A stretch of DNA of 64,000 nucleotides from Mesonia oceanica (GCF_902499555.1 NZ_CABVMM010000004.1:248001-312000); one strand, 5' to 3'; positions 1-9,216 are shown, counted from the first letter of the stretch. Numbers and translations are program-made. The notes: generated by a model not told the origin, from the sequence alone.

Positions 1-638
1 TCGACTTGTTGTGTAAGCTCTTTAATAAACTCATACATTAAGGCACCTGTTGTTGGGTTCGTATTGGTCTCCATATTAATAAACCAACCATCAAAATGAT
101 AGTATTCCATGATTTCGACAAGCTTTGGAATCACTATAAAATTATTGTTGTTGTCCTGTTCCAAAAAGCTGAGTACAGTTTCATTACTTCCTCCAAATTG
201 GTTTAAAGAAAAGTAAATATCTCCAAAAACTTTCACTCCATTACGGTGAGCTGCATTCCCCCATGGAGAAGAAGGTAACTGTACGGTTTGATCGGCAGTT
301 CCTCCAAACCAAATTAATTTATCGATGTAGGCCCAATTGGTAAAATTGTATAAATTAAATTGGGATTGTTCTCCAAAATAATTACCAAAGTTATTCATCC
401 CATCCGGTAAATAAGCTATTTTCATGTCATTGTTCAACGCAGAATTCATTTGAGTTTGTGTATTTACAAACCTATCTGCAAGGGATTCTTCAATAATTAA
501 ATCTGGACTTGCATATTCACCTGTGGCTGTCCAATTCTTTAATTGATCTATAGTTAAAATATAAGGAGCTTCATTAATAATTTGAGAATAAGCATTAATA
601 AAGATAATCATTGCTAAAAAGGTAATTTTATTTTTCAC
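1..638 (-). CDS. Endo-beta-N-acetylglucosaminidase, GH85 family (3' end outside window)
   Basis: A continuous minus-strand frame runs from a GTG at 638 off the left edge, giving about 212 residues. A hydrophobic start (around FLAMIIFINAYSQ) looks like a signal peptide. The motifs WGNAAHRNGVKVFG and HFDGWFINMETN match the GH85 catalytic barrel, where such enzymes cut the chitobiose core of N-glycans. The catalytic Asn/Glu region lies at FINMET. An ATG at 611 is an alternative start but would shorten the signal peptide. The family call is by motif recognition only. The protein is probably secreted and involved in harvesting N-glycans from glycoproteins. It is divergent from the lipoprotein gene at 879. 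Confidence 0.8.
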   Translation of the reverse strand, partial: MKNKITFLAMIIFINAYSQIINEAPYILTIDQLKNWTATGEYASPDLIIEESLADRFVNTQTQMNSALNNDMKIAYLPDGMNNFGNYFGEQSQFNLYNFTNWAYIDKLIWFGGTADQTVQLPSSPWGNAAHRNGVKVFGDIYFSLNQFGGSNETVLSFLEQDNNNNFIVIPKLVEIMEYYHFDGWFINMETNTNPTTGALMYEFIKELTQQV

Positions 639-878
639 GATTTGGAGTTTATTTAAACGATTTAGACGGAAAGATAATGCGAAACATATTGTCTTCAAAA
701 ATTTTTATTAAGTATTTAGAAAATAAACAGTTAACGCAATATAAAATTTCTTTTAAAACCAAGCCTCAGCAGAAAACTTACTTAAAGTAAATATGAACTA
801 TTATAAAAGCTTCCTTCTGAATAAAACCAACCTTAATTTTTAAAAAATTCTTTTAATATATTTGATAAAAATTAATCC

Positions 879-1517
879 ATGAAAAATTCCTACCTATTTA
901 TACTAATAATACTTTGTTTTTATAGTTGTAAAAAAGATTCTAAACAAGAAAACCTTCCCTTAGAAGATATCAACCTTGTTATTAATTCATCACAAGAACT
1001 GGATAGTATTTCTCTTAAACCTGTAAATAGTGACAAAGAAATTTTCCCTTCCAACTATAATTATAAAAGTGACACTTTAAGGTTTAACTTAAACGATAAC
1101 ATCAATAATCTTTATTTTGTTAACTTTTACAGCAAACAGCATATACCTCGTTTACCCATTTGGTTAGATGGTGAAAAAGTGATTGTTGACATCGAAATAA
1201 AAAAGTATCCTAAAGTAAGTAAAGTAAAAAATTCTCCCTTATACCTTAACAGTCAAGAGTACTCTTCTACATTAAAAGAGCTGTATAAAGACGACAAGAA
1301 AAATAAAGAAGCAATTAATGAATACCTCTTTAAAAAAATTAAAGAACACCAAACTTCACCTTTTGTTTTTGTACCCGCAGAAATTTTTGTTTATAATAAT
1401 AGAGAGAATGAAGCACAATTAAGAAGGTTAGACAGTATCTTACAACAACTCTCTCCTGAATTGAAAAAAAGTCCTTTAAATGTTCAATCACGACTAAAGG
1501 AACACCTATCTAAATAG
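879..1517 (+). CDS. Small lipoprotein resembling the N-terminal half of TlpA-like proteins, without a thioredoxin domain
   Basis: The 212-residue product starts with a lipoprotein signal peptide (lipobox around CFYSCKKD, Cys at residue 17). The body resembles the DUF4369-type beta domain plus helical linker that precedes the thioredoxin fold in many Bacteroidota TlpA proteins: see IWLDGEKVIVDIE near residue 100 and LSPELKKSPL near residue 195. The stop falls where a thioredoxin domain would start, and no CxxC follows in the downstream DNA. It may be a stand-alone partner domain or a truncated gene. The assignment to the DUF4369-like family is inference; the function is unknown. Confidence 0.6.
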   Translation: MKNSYLFILIILCFYSCKKDSKQENLPLEDINLVINSSQELDSISLKPVNSDKEIFPSNYNYKSDTLRFNLNDNINNLYFVNFYSKQHIPRLPIWLDGEKVIVDIEIKKYPKVSKVKNSPLYLNSQEYSSTLKELYKDDKKNKEAINEYLFKKIKEHQTSPFVFVPAEIFVYNNRENEAQLRRLDSILQQLSPELKKSPLNVQSRLKEHLSK

Positions 1518-1674
1518 TAGCGTTATCCTCATTTTAATGTTCAATATTTTTATGTAAAGATTTGTTTTTAGTTATTTTCCAATTATACTATTTAAAATTT
1601 ATCAATTAAACCCCTTTAATTTATTAATTCATTAAAATTTTAGCTTAAATATTAATACAAATGCATTATATTTA

Positions 1675-1688
1675 TGCAATCGATTACA
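1675..1688. promoter_or_regulatory. LacI-type palindromic operator (upstream copy)
   Basis: TGCAATCGATTACA is a 14-bp near-perfect palindrome with one mismatched pair and a central CG, the usual architecture of LacI-family operators. It lies 29 bp ahead of the ATG at 1718. A perfect version of the same palindrome sits just after that gene at 3032. No LacI-type regulator is encoded in the window, so the binding protein is unknown. Confidence 0.5.
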
Positions 1689-1717
1689 TTAATATTTTAT
1701 GATAACTAAAATTTTAT

Positions 1718-3019
1718 ATGATGAAAAAATTACTATTATTTACTTCTTTACTTTTTTTTATAGCTGTAAACACAAATGCTCAAGACAAGGTTTGGGATTT
1801 TGGAAATGACACCACCAATTGGCCGGAAGATCCCAGTGGCGAATCTGAAAATGTTGTTAGAGACAATCTAGGTTTATATCCAGGTGATGAGATTACCAAT
1901 TTAGGTGTTATAGAATCGAGTCCTAAAACTTGGGAAGATGGTTATGTTGGTGAGAACAGGTTTAAACTTAATGGAGGCGGTAGTATTGATCCCACCAATG
2001 ATGAATTTATGCCTGAACAAAGGTTCGTATATTTTGCAGTTGATGGTGATGTAACTATAGATATTTGGTTTAGAACAGGAGGTTCTGGAACGCGTACCTT
2101 GTATATCACCGACGGAAGCGCTATTGTTGGCGAGCTAAGTGCAGATAATACAGATCCTATTAAGTTATCGGCTAGTTATACAGGAGGTCCAACTAACCTT
2201 TATATTTTCGGAAGCAATTCTTGTAACTTATACAAAATTGAAGTAACCGGCAATATAGGCACTACGACTACACTAGATAGTACAAATGATCCAGACGTGG
2301 TTTGGGATTTTGGAAACGACACCACTAATTGGCCGGAAGATCCCGATGGTGAGTCTGAAAATATTGTAAGGGATAATCTTGGGTTATATCCTGGCGATGA
2401 AATCTCAAACTTCGCTGTAATAGAATCGAGTCCTAAAACTTGGGAAGATGGTTATGTTGGTGAGAACAGATTTAAACTTAATGGAGGCGGTAGTATCGAC
2501 CCTACCAATGATGAATTTATGCCTGAACAAAGGTTCGTATATTTTGCTGTTAATGGTGATGCAACAATAGATATTTGGTTTAGAACAGGAGGTTCCGGAA
2601 CCCGTACTTTGTATATCACTGACGGAAGTGCCATTGTTGGCGAGCTAAGTGCAGATAATACAGATCCTATTAAGTTATCGGCTAGTTATACAGGTGGACC
2701 AACCAACCTTTATATTTTCGGAAGCAATTCTTGTAACTTATATAAAATTGAAGTAACCGGTGACGTAGGAACTACTTCTACTCTAGGTATAGAAAAATAC
2801 AACAACGCAATTAGCACCAATATTAAAGCGGCAGGAGATAGAATTTACATTACCGATGTTCAAGACAAAACAGAGGTAAATATCTACGACTTAACCGGCA
2901 GGTCAATAAAATCTTTTACTACTCAACAAGAAATAGATTTTAATTTCAGAAGTGGGTTATGGATAGCCACCCTTAAAAATTCTAAAGGACAAAAGTCTAC
3001 CAAATTACTAGTAAAATAA
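1718..3019 (+). CDS. Secreted protein with two near-identical beta-rich domains and a T9SS sorting domain
   Basis: The 433-residue product has a signal peptide ending near NTNAQ. Two copies of a domain of about 160 residues follow, each starting VWDFGNDTTNWPEDP and ending SNSCNLYKIEVTG. A C-terminal sorting domain of about 75 residues (ISTNIKAAGDRIYI ... STKLLVK) marks export by the type IX system. The two domains differ at only a few positions, so the duplication is recent. Similar domains are found next to polysaccharide-degrading enzymes in flavobacteria and look like carbohydrate-binding beta-sandwiches, but that function is inferred. Two consecutive ATG codons begin the gene; the first is used here. 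LacI-type palindromes flank it, suggesting sugar-responsive control. Confidence 0.75.
   Translation: MMKKLLLFTSLLFFIAVNTNAQDKVWDFGNDTTNWPEDPSGESENVVRDNLGLYPGDEITNLGVIESSPKTWEDGYVGENRFKLNGGGSIDPTNDEFMPEQRFVYFAVDGDVTIDIWFRTGGSGTRTLYITDGSAIVGELSADNTDPIKLSASYTGGPTNLYIFGSNSCNLYKIEVTGNIGTTTTLDSTNDPDVVWDFGNDTTNWPEDPDGESENIVRDNLGLYPGDEISNFAVIESSPKTWEDGYVGENRFKLNGGGSIDPTNDEFMPEQRFVYFAVNGDATIDIWFRTGGSGTRTLYITDGSAIVGELSADNTDPIKLSASYTGGPTNLYIFGSNSCNLYKIEVTGDVGTTSTLGIEKYNNAISTNIKAAGDRIYITDVQDKTEVNIYDLTGRSIKSFTTQQEIDFNFRSGLWIATLKNSKGQKSTKLLVK
1790..2275 (+). repeat. Intragenic tandem duplication, copy 1
   Basis: This 486-bp stretch starting GTTTGGGATTTTGG recurs 510 bp downstream at 2300-2785. Long runs are identical at the DNA level, including third codon positions (for example around TCCTAAAACTTGGGAAGATG), so the two copies arose recently or are kept alike by recombination. 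Confidence 0.9.
2300..2785 (+). repeat. Intragenic tandem duplication, copy 2
   Basis: This is the second copy of the unit at 1790-2275, in the same reading frame. It is separated from the first by a short linker encoding roughly DSTNDPDV. Differences from copy 1 are mostly silent. Confidence 0.9.
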
Positions 3020-3031
3020 TTTACCTAACAA

Positions 3032-3045
3032 TGTAATCGATTACA
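3032..3045. promoter_or_regulatory. LacI-type palindromic operator (downstream copy)
   Basis: TGTAATCGATTACA is a perfect 14-bp palindrome 12 bp after the stop of the duplicated-domain gene and just before its terminator hairpin. It matches the upstream site at 1675 except for one base. Two such sites about 1.36 kb apart could allow DNA looping. Alternatively this copy could serve the peptidase gene at 3161. Confidence 0.5.
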
Positions 3046-3054
3046 ATTTATTAT

Positions 3055-3086
3055 AAAACCAAGAACGTATTGTTCTTGGTTTTTTA
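3055..3086 (+). terminator. Rho-independent terminator after the duplicated-domain gene
   Basis: A 12-bp perfect stem (AAAACCAAGAAC / GTTCTTGGTTTT) with a GTATT loop runs into a T-tract. It ends transcription of the gene at 1718. Confidence 0.85.
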
Positions 3087-3160
3087 TCATATAGCTATTC
3101 TAAAAAGTTTAAGAAAAATCAAAATTTACTATCTTGCCGATAAAGCAAACCACAACTTTA

Positions 3161-4804
3161 ATGAGATATTTTTTTCTATTAGCAACTTTTTTTATCACTA
3201 TTCTTTCTTCGGCACAGATGCTCTCTAACAAACAGGGAAAATATACTAGAGCAGATACGCTACGAGGTTCATTAAGACCTGAAAGAAGTAATTATGATGT
3301 ACTTAAATATGATTTGTTTGTCAAAGTAAATCCAGCTGAAAAACATATTTCCGGAGTTAACAAAATCACTTTTAAAGCTTTGAAAAGACTACCGGTTATG
3401 CAACTCGATCTTTTTGAAAATATGCAAATAGACTCGATTACTTTAAGAGGAAAAAAATTAAAATACAGAAGAGAATATAATGCTGTTTTTATTGAATTTG
3501 AAAAACCTATTAACCGCAAAAGAGAAAGAACACTCTATTTTTATTACTCGGGATACCCCATTATAGCGAATAATCCACCTTGGGACGGAGGCTTTATTTT
3601 CACAAAAGACCAGAACGGAAAAGACTGGGTAAGTGTAGCCGTTCAAGGAACTGGTGCTAGTCTTTGGTATCCCAACAAAGATCACCTAAGTGATGAACCG
3701 GAAGAAGCCGAAATACATATTACCACTCCCCAAGGCCTAGTAGGGGTTTCTAACGGAAGGTTAATTGGAAAAGAAAAAATTGATAATGACTATATTCAGT
3801 GGAACTGGAAGGTCGTCAATCCTATTAATAATTACAATATCATTTTAGATATAGGCGATTACGTTCATTTTTCAGATCAATATAAAGACCTAGATTTAGA
3901 ATATTATGTGCTTTCCTACAATTTAGAAAAAGCCAAAAAATCTTTTCAAGAAGTCATCCCAATGATGGATTGCTTTTACGAAAAAATTGGACCTTATCCT
4001 TTTCCTGAAGATTCTTACAAACTAGTAGAAACTCCATTTTTAGGAATGGAGCATCAAAGCGCTGTAGCTTACGGAAATGGTTTTAATTACGGTTATATGG
4101 GAAGGGATTTATCTGCTACCGGCGTAGGTTTAAACTGGGATTATATTATTATCCACGAATCGGGTCACGAATGGTTTGGCAACAGCATCACAGCAAAAGA
4201 CATTGCCGATATGTGGATTCACGAATCGTTCACTTCTTATACCGAAGCGATTTATATTGAATGCCGATGGGGATTAGAGAAATCGCTCACCTACCTCAAC
4301 GGCCTTAGAAAAACGATGGTTGGTAATCAAACTCCTATTATTGGTGATTACGGAGTTAATGCTGAAGGTTCTGGCGATATGTATTTTAAAGGAGCGAATA
4401 TGATAAACACCCTTCGCTTTATGATTAATGATGATGAAAAATGGTGGAATATCCTAAATAAGTTTACTTCAGAATTTAAACATTCACAAACCGATACGGA
4501 AGCGGTGATTGCATTTTTTGAGAAGGAAACAGGGTTAGAATTAGAGTCTTTTTTTAATCAATACTTAAGATACACCCAACTTCCCCATCTTGAATTTAAG
4601 AATGAAAACGGTAACCTCTTTTACCGATGGAAAACGGATGTAGAAAATTTCAATATGCCTGTAGAATTACTGGCTAATAATAAAGAAATAAGAATTGAGC
4701 CGACTAATTCTTGGCAGAAACTAGATGATAAATTGAATACAGATAATTTAAAAATTAATTTCAGAAAGTTTTATATCACTAGCAACCTGCAAGATGTATT
4801 ATAA
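3161..4804 (+). CDS. M1 family (aminopeptidase N-like) zinc metallopeptidase, exported
   Basis: Read from the ATG at 3161 the protein has 547 residues and a clean signal peptide (MRYFFLLATFFITILSSAQ). A TTG further upstream at 3134 would add nine residues ahead of the signal and is less likely. The zinc site is HESGH at residues 332-336, with the third ligand Glu355 in WIHESFTSYTEA, exactly the M1 HEXXH-18-E spacing. The exopeptidase loop reads LGMEHQSAV in place of GAMEN, a common variant in Bacteroidota. The length fits a short M1 enzyme without the large C-terminal ERAP-like domain. It probably trims peptides in the periplasm. The gene overlaps the next by 11 bp, so the two are co-transcribed. 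Confidence 0.9.
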   Translation: MRYFFLLATFFITILSSAQMLSNKQGKYTRADTLRGSLRPERSNYDVLKYDLFVKVNPAEKHISGVNKITFKALKRLPVMQLDLFENMQIDSITLRGKKLKYRREYNAVFIEFEKPINRKRERTLYFYYSGYPIIANNPPWDGGFIFTKDQNGKDWVSVAVQGTGASLWYPNKDHLSDEPEEAEIHITTPQGLVGVSNGRLIGKEKIDNDYIQWNWKVVNPINNYNIILDIGDYVHFSDQYKDLDLEYYVLSYNLEKAKKSFQEVIPMMDCFYEKIGPYPFPEDSYKLVETPFLGMEHQSAVAYGNGFNYGYMGRDLSATGVGLNWDYIIIHESGHEWFGNSITAKDIADMWIHESFTSYTEAIYIECRWGLEKSLTYLNGLRKTMVGNQTPIIGDYGVNAEGSGDMYFKGANMINTLRFMINDDEKWWNILNKFTSEFKHSQTDTEAVIAFFEKETGLELESFFNQYLRYTQLPHLEFKNENGNLFYRWKTDVENFNMPVELLANNKEIRIEPTNSWQKLDDKLNTDNLKINFRKFYITSNLQDVL

Positions 4805-5249
4805 AAAAACACAACACGCTTATATTTTATATATAATTTCAATAATTATACTAGCTATTCAATGGTCTATTTATTTTATTAAACTTGATAGAATAGGTAA
4901 AGTTTCCATTAGCCTATATGTAATATTGAGTATTGTATTTATAAGTGTTTGTCTTGTTTTTGGAAGGCTAACGATAAACATGAATGAAGACGAAATTTCT
5001 GCTTCGTTCGGATTGAAATTTTTAGTACAAAAAATGAAAATAAAAGAGATAGACCCTGAATCTATTGAGGTTTTGAAACCTTCCCTGCTCTACGGAATTG
5101 GATTAAGGCTTACTCCAAAAGGGACACTTTACAATACTAAACCCGGCAAAGCGATTAGAATAAAATCGAAGGATGGAAAGAAAACCTTTTTTGTAGGAAC
5201 CAGCGATGCTGAAATTTTAAAAGAAAAAATTATAGAGCAGCTAAGTTAA
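4794..5249 (+). CDS. Small membrane protein with a PH-like cytoplasmic domain
   Basis: The 151-residue product has two N-terminal membrane helices (about residues 9-28 and 38-58). They are followed by a beta-rich soluble part (INMNEDEISASFGLKFLV ... GKKTFFVGTSDAEILKE) reminiscent of bacterial PH/DUF304-like domains. The start codon lies inside the end of the M1 peptidase gene, so translation is probably coupled. It converges on menE and the two stops overlap by 9 bp. The function is unknown. Confidence 0.6.
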   Translation: MYYKKTQHAYILYIISIIILAIQWSIYFIKLDRIGKVSISLYVILSIVFISVCLVFGRLTINMNEDEISASFGLKFLVQKMKIKEIDPESIEVLKPSLLYGIGLRLTPKGTLYNTKPGKAIRIKSKDGKKTFFVGTSDAEILKEKIIEQLS

Positions 5250-6347
5250 CCTCGCTTTTAAAGTGCGTATACGGTCAACTTTTCCGGTATGGGTTTCTTC
5301 AAATTTTTCCACAAAATAGATTTTCTTCGGCTTTTCGAACTTTTCCAGTTTTTTGGAATTTTTTATCTCCTCTGTTAAATGTTGTAAAACCTCTTCATTA
5401 AATTCTGCTTCTATAAATAAAATAAGTCTATCCCCCAAGGCATCATCCGGTAATGAAGTAACAAAAAACCGCTGAAGAATAATGGTTTGCAACTTGTTTT
5501 CAACTTGTTCTGGATGAATTTTAACTCCTCCACTATTAATTACATGGTCAATTCGTCCCTTCCAGAAAAATTTTTTATACGTAACGAGTTCTACCACATC
5601 GTTGGTCACAATTATTTCTTCTGAAACCATCGGTGCTTTAATCACCAAACAGTTCCTATCGTCTTGAGAAACACTTATATTATTTAAAACTTTAAAAGGA
5701 AGTGCTTTTTTTCTACTCTTTTTTGAATTAATCCTTCTGGCTGCGATATGAGTGACCGTTTCTGTCATTCCATAGGTTTCGTAAATCTTGGTTGGAATAC
5801 CTTGCACCAATCTTTTTAAATGAACGGAAACCGCCCCACCACCAACAATTAATTTTTGGATTAAATGAAGTCTTGCTAATGAATTATCAAGTTGAAAGGG
5901 GGTCATCGCGCAAAAATCAAAACGCTTATATACTTGATCTAAAGGATTGGATTTTGGAGGAACACTTTCCAAATGCCACCCCAAAACCATAGCTCTCACT
6001 AACATCATTTTACCAGCAATATAAGTAGCCGGCAAACATAACAAAGCAGTAGTTTCTTCTGGTAGCTTAAAGAATTTGGCAGTAGCTTTGGCGCTATTCA
6101 CCATATATTCTTTTTTAATCTGGATAATTTTTGGAGTTCCTGTAGATCCGGACGTTTTTACTTCTACATAATCTTTTTCATCATCCAACCATTCAAGGAT
6201 AAACTCCCCGATTTGCTCTTCGTAAGGTTCTCCTTCATTAATATACAAAGTGGCTAGCTGAACAAGTCCCGTTTCATTCAATTTGTTTTTATTAAATTGA
6301 AAGTTTTCGTGAAGACGCGGAGCAAAATCTGTGGTAAATTCAGTCAT
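5241..6347 (-). CDS. menE: o-Succinylbenzoate-CoA ligase-like AMP-binding enzyme
   Basis: This is an AMP-forming acyl-CoA synthetase of about 368 residues, short for the superfamily as in Bacteroidota MenE. It shows the P-loop TSGSTGTPK (around residue 65), the A5 motif YETYGMTET, and the late GKVDR motif near the end with its expected Lys. The ATG nearest the homologous start is taken; a TTG two codons upstream is possible. MenE activates o-succinylbenzoate to its CoA thioester in menaquinone synthesis. Linkage to menC two genes upstream supports the role. Confidence 0.85.
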   Translation of the reverse strand: MTEFTTDFAPRLHENFQFNKNKLNETGLVQLATLYINEGEPYEEQIGEFILEWLDDEKDYVEVKTSGSTGTPKIIQIKKEYMVNSAKATAKFFKLPEETTALLCLPATYIAGKMMLVRAMVLGWHLESVPPKSNPLDQVYKRFDFCAMTPFQLDNSLARLHLIQKLIVGGGAVSVHLKRLVQGIPTKIYETYGMTETVTHIAARRINSKKSRKKALPFKVLNNISVSQDDRNCLVIKAPMVSEEIIVTNDVVELVTYKKFFWKGRIDHVINSGGVKIHPEQVENKLQTIILQRFFVTSLPDDALGDRLILFIEAEFNEEVLQHLTEEIKNSKKLEKFEKPKKIYFVEKFEETHTGKVDRIRTLKARLT

Positions 6348-6418
6348 AACCAAATATGGTATTTCAACTATAAATTAGCATTACTAAAATAACAAGTTAA
6401 TTTTAAATGTATGTAAAA

Positions 6419-7357
6419 TCACTCACTTATCGGTTGTGGTTCTTTTATTTCACCCGTTAATTTATCTTTCCAGTTTTTCCATTTATATACCTTCGCAAAA
6501 ATGATGAGGAAAATAGGAAAAATTATAAATACCGGTAAAACCACTTGTAAACCTGTAGAAGGCTCAGAAATATCTTTTAAAATAGATTCGGTTTGGAAAA
6601 CAGTCCAATCTGCAGTCACCAAAAGCGCTGCGATTAAATTATTAGCCGCATGAAAACCAAGGGCAAGCTCCATACCTTCATCCATTAAAGTAATTATTCC
6701 AAGAAACAATCCTGTCCCTATATAATAGATCATTACAATGTTCCCTAGCTTAGTCACTTCAGGATTAAAAAAATGAAGCCCACCAAATATCAGTGAAGTT
6801 AGTAATAACGGAAACCATCTATTTTTAGCCAAAGTTCCAAATCCTTGCATAAGGTAGCCCCTAAAAATATATTCTTCGACACTGGTTTGTATGGGAACCA
6901 TAATTACGGCGATCACACAAAGAATAGCAAAAGGCACAGGCTTAAAGTTAATCACATAACTTTCAGGATTTGTATAATAATCGTAATAAGTACTGGCAAC
7001 CACGAAAATTGCCATTAAAGTAAATGAAAACAAAATTCGTTTCCAATCTACTTTTTTTCTACTCGTGGTTAATTTTTTAAAAGGCTGTTTGTGCAGAAAT
7101 TTTATAACAAGAACGATTCCAGCCATAGCAAAAACAAAGGACAGCAATAACAAGAATAAATTCAAATTCGGCTCTAGGGTGGTCATCATTTGTTTCTCAG
7201 AAACTCCTCCTGATTGAAGTTTCTTTAATCCTAATTCTGCAAACACAGCAATCATAAAAGGAATTTGACCAATAAATGAAGCGATAATAACTATTAAAGA
7301 ACCTATCAGGTATCGCCAAAAATCGTGATAATACTTAAAAGCTTGCGCTATAAACAT
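6419..7357 (-). CDS. CPBP family intramembrane (CAAX-type) protease
   Basis: The 312-residue membrane protein has about eight hydrophobic helices. The family's catalytic signatures are present: EEYIFRG (EExxxR) near residue 160, then LHFFNP and FHAANN, which supply the metal/catalytic His and Asn. Such proteases act within the membrane; the substrate here cannot be told. It sits between menC and menE with a 1-bp gap to menC, so it is part of the menaquinone operon but not obviously part of the pathway. Confidence 0.85.
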   Translation of the reverse strand: MFIAQAFKYYHDFWRYLIGSLIVIIASFIGQIPFMIAVFAELGLKKLQSGGVSEKQMMTTLEPNLNLFLLLLSFVFAMAGIVLVIKFLHKQPFKKLTTSRKKVDWKRILFSFTLMAIFVVASTYYDYYTNPESYVINFKPVPFAILCVIAVIMVPIQTSVEEYIFRGYLMQGFGTLAKNRWFPLLLTSLIFGGLHFFNPEVTKLGNIVMIYYIGTGLFLGIITLMDEGMELALGFHAANNLIAALLVTADWTVFQTESILKDISEPSTGLQVVLPVFIIFPIFLIIFAKVYKWKNWKDKLTGEIKEPQPISE

Positions 7358-7358
7358 G

Positions 7359-8399
7359 CTATAAAATTGAGTTTAAATCCCAAGTTTCTTGAGATTGATA
7401 AGTTAATTTTTCTCCTTTTACCGCCAACGGACTTTGAATATTATTGGTATACAGACTCCCTGTTCCCAACCCTTGTGGCATTTGGGTTTGCTTAGTGTAA
7501 GTAAATTGTGCAATAGCATTTAACCCCACATTACTTTCTAAGGCGCTGGTAATCCACCAACCAACATCGTATTTTTCAGCTAAATCTATCCAATCTTGAG
7601 TACCTTTAAACCCACCGATTAAACTTGGTTTTAAAATGATGTATTGAGGCTGTATAGTTTGTATTAGTTTTTCTTTTTTAGTTACAGAAAATACACCAAT
7701 TAATTCTTCATCTAAGGCAATGGGAAGTGGTGTTTCTTTACAAAGTTTCGTCATTTCTTGATATTGACCTTGCTTAATAGGTTGCTCAATACTATGCAAA
7801 TCTAATTCACTTAAACGCTGAAGTTTGTCTAAAGCTTCTTCAGGTGCAAAAGCTCCATTAGCATCTACTCTTAATTCTATTTCTTCTGCTGAGTATTTTT
7901 TTCGGATAGATTTTAGTAAGGCTATTTCTTTTTCAAAATCTATTGCTCCAATTTTTAGTTTAATACAAGAAAAGCCTTGTTCTAATTTCTGTTGAATTTG
8001 TTCTAGCATAAATGCTTCTTCTCCCATCCAAATTAATCCATTAATGGGAATACTAGCTTTTCCTTCTGTAAATGCGGAAGGGAATAATTCAAATGGATTT
8101 TCTGCTTCAAAAGATTGTAAAGCCATTTCTAATCCAAATTGAATAGAAGGAAACTCCATAAGCTGTTCTAACAATTCTTCTTTTGGTAGATGAATGTTTT
8201 CACAAACCCATTTTAATTTTTCTTCATAATCGGGTCGGTCGTCAATACTAAGCGTTCGTAGAATCCCGCATTCACCTATTCCATATTTATCTTTCTCTTT
8301 TATAATTAAAAACCAGGTTTCTTTGGTTGTAAGAACGCCCCGCGATGTTCCGCTGGGGCGTTTAAAATTTAAGATATACTTTTTATAAGTTGCTTTCAT
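7359..8399 (-). CDS. menC: o-Succinylbenzoate synthase
   Basis: The 346-residue enolase-superfamily enzyme carries the expected barrel motifs: the KLKIG catalytic lysines, the RVDANGAF first metal Asp, the IEQP metal Glu and the ALDEE third metal Asp. A further Lys lies in ILKPSLIGG. It dehydrates SHCHC to o-succinylbenzoate in menaquinone synthesis. Its start codon overlaps the stop of the hydrolase gene at 8399, and it is followed by the CPBP protease and menE, so the four genes form one operon. Confidence 0.88.
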   Translation of the reverse strand: MKATYKKYILNFKRPSGTSRGVLTTKETWFLIIKEKDKYGIGECGILRTLSIDDRPDYEEKLKWVCENIHLPKEELLEQLMEFPSIQFGLEMALQSFEAENPFELFPSAFTEGKASIPINGLIWMGEEAFMLEQIQQKLEQGFSCIKLKIGAIDFEKEIALLKSIRKKYSAEEIELRVDANGAFAPEEALDKLQRLSELDLHSIEQPIKQGQYQEMTKLCKETPLPIALDEELIGVFSVTKKEKLIQTIQPQYIILKPSLIGGFKGTQDWIDLAEKYDVGWWITSALESNVGLNAIAQFTYTKQTQMPQGLGTGSLYTNNIQSPLAVKGEKLTYQSQETWDLNSIL

Positions 8400-9079
8400 T
8401 AAACTTCTATGCTCTCTCCTATTGCTAATAAATGAAGTTCTTTATTCTTCATTTTAAATTTATCTTTGGCTAATTTATGATCTATTTCAATAAAACCAAA
8501 AGTATCATAATGACAACCTAAAATTTTATCACATTTAATAAAATCACTGGCTACAATAGCATCATCTACATCCATTGTAAAGTTATCACCTATAGGCAAA
8601 ACAGCTAAATCTAATTGAGTGCGCATTGGGATAAGCTTCATATCCATGGTTAGTGCAGTATCACCGGCAATGTAAAGATTCCCTTCTTCAGTTTCTAAAA
8701 CAAAACCTCCCGGTTGGCCTCCATAACTTCCATCAGGGAAAGAACTACTATGGTGTGCTACCACATATTTTACTTTCCCAAAATCAAACTTCCAACTTCC
8801 ACCGTGATTCATGGGATGCACCTCAAAACCTTTCTCCTCGTAGTGAGCAGCTATTTCTGCATTACTTACAATTTTTGCTCCGGTGTTTTTAGCAATCGCT
8901 TCAGTATCTAAAATATGATCTTGATGGGCGTGGGTTAAGAAAATATAGTCTGCTTTTAAATCTTTAATATCGACTTTGTCTTTGGCAAGATCACTTCCTG
9001 TAATAAATGGATCAACAATGATATGTTTTCCTGCTACTTCTATAGCTAATGAATTTTGCCCGTAAAAGGTAACTTTCAT
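8399..9079 (-). CDS. UPF0173 metal-dependent hydrolase (metallo-beta-lactamase fold)
   Basis: The 226-residue product shows the binuclear metal motif THAHQDH (HxHxDH) near residue 50. Further ligands lie in AHHSSSFPDG, IAGDTAL and GCHYDTF. The family is widely conserved with unknown substrate. It is the first gene of the menaquinone-linked operon, with a 1-bp overlap into menC. Confidence 0.85.
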   Translation of the reverse strand: MKVTFYGQNSLAIEVAGKHIIVDPFITGSDLAKDKVDIKDLKADYIFLTHAHQDHILDTEAIAKNTGAKIVSNAEIAAHYEEKGFEVHPMNHGGSWKFDFGKVKYVVAHHSSSFPDGSYGGQPGGFVLETEEGNLYIAGDTALTMDMKLIPMRTQLDLAVLPIGDNFTMDVDDAIVASDFIKCDKILGCHYDTFGFIEIDHKLAKDKFKMKNKELHLLAIGESIEV

Positions 9080-9216
9080 AATTATTCAGTTTTTAGTTTA
9101 TTTTCTGAAAATTAATAAAATTAGAACCTTTTCTAAACATCTTCACATATAAATAACATATTAATTTATATGCAAAAGTAATCAAGAAATTACTTAAAAA
9201 TTATATTTCTTTAATG

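Noticed and set aside
3134..3160. TTG-started nine-residue extension of the M1 peptidase
   Set aside because: It would precede a complete signal peptide starting at the ATG 3161.
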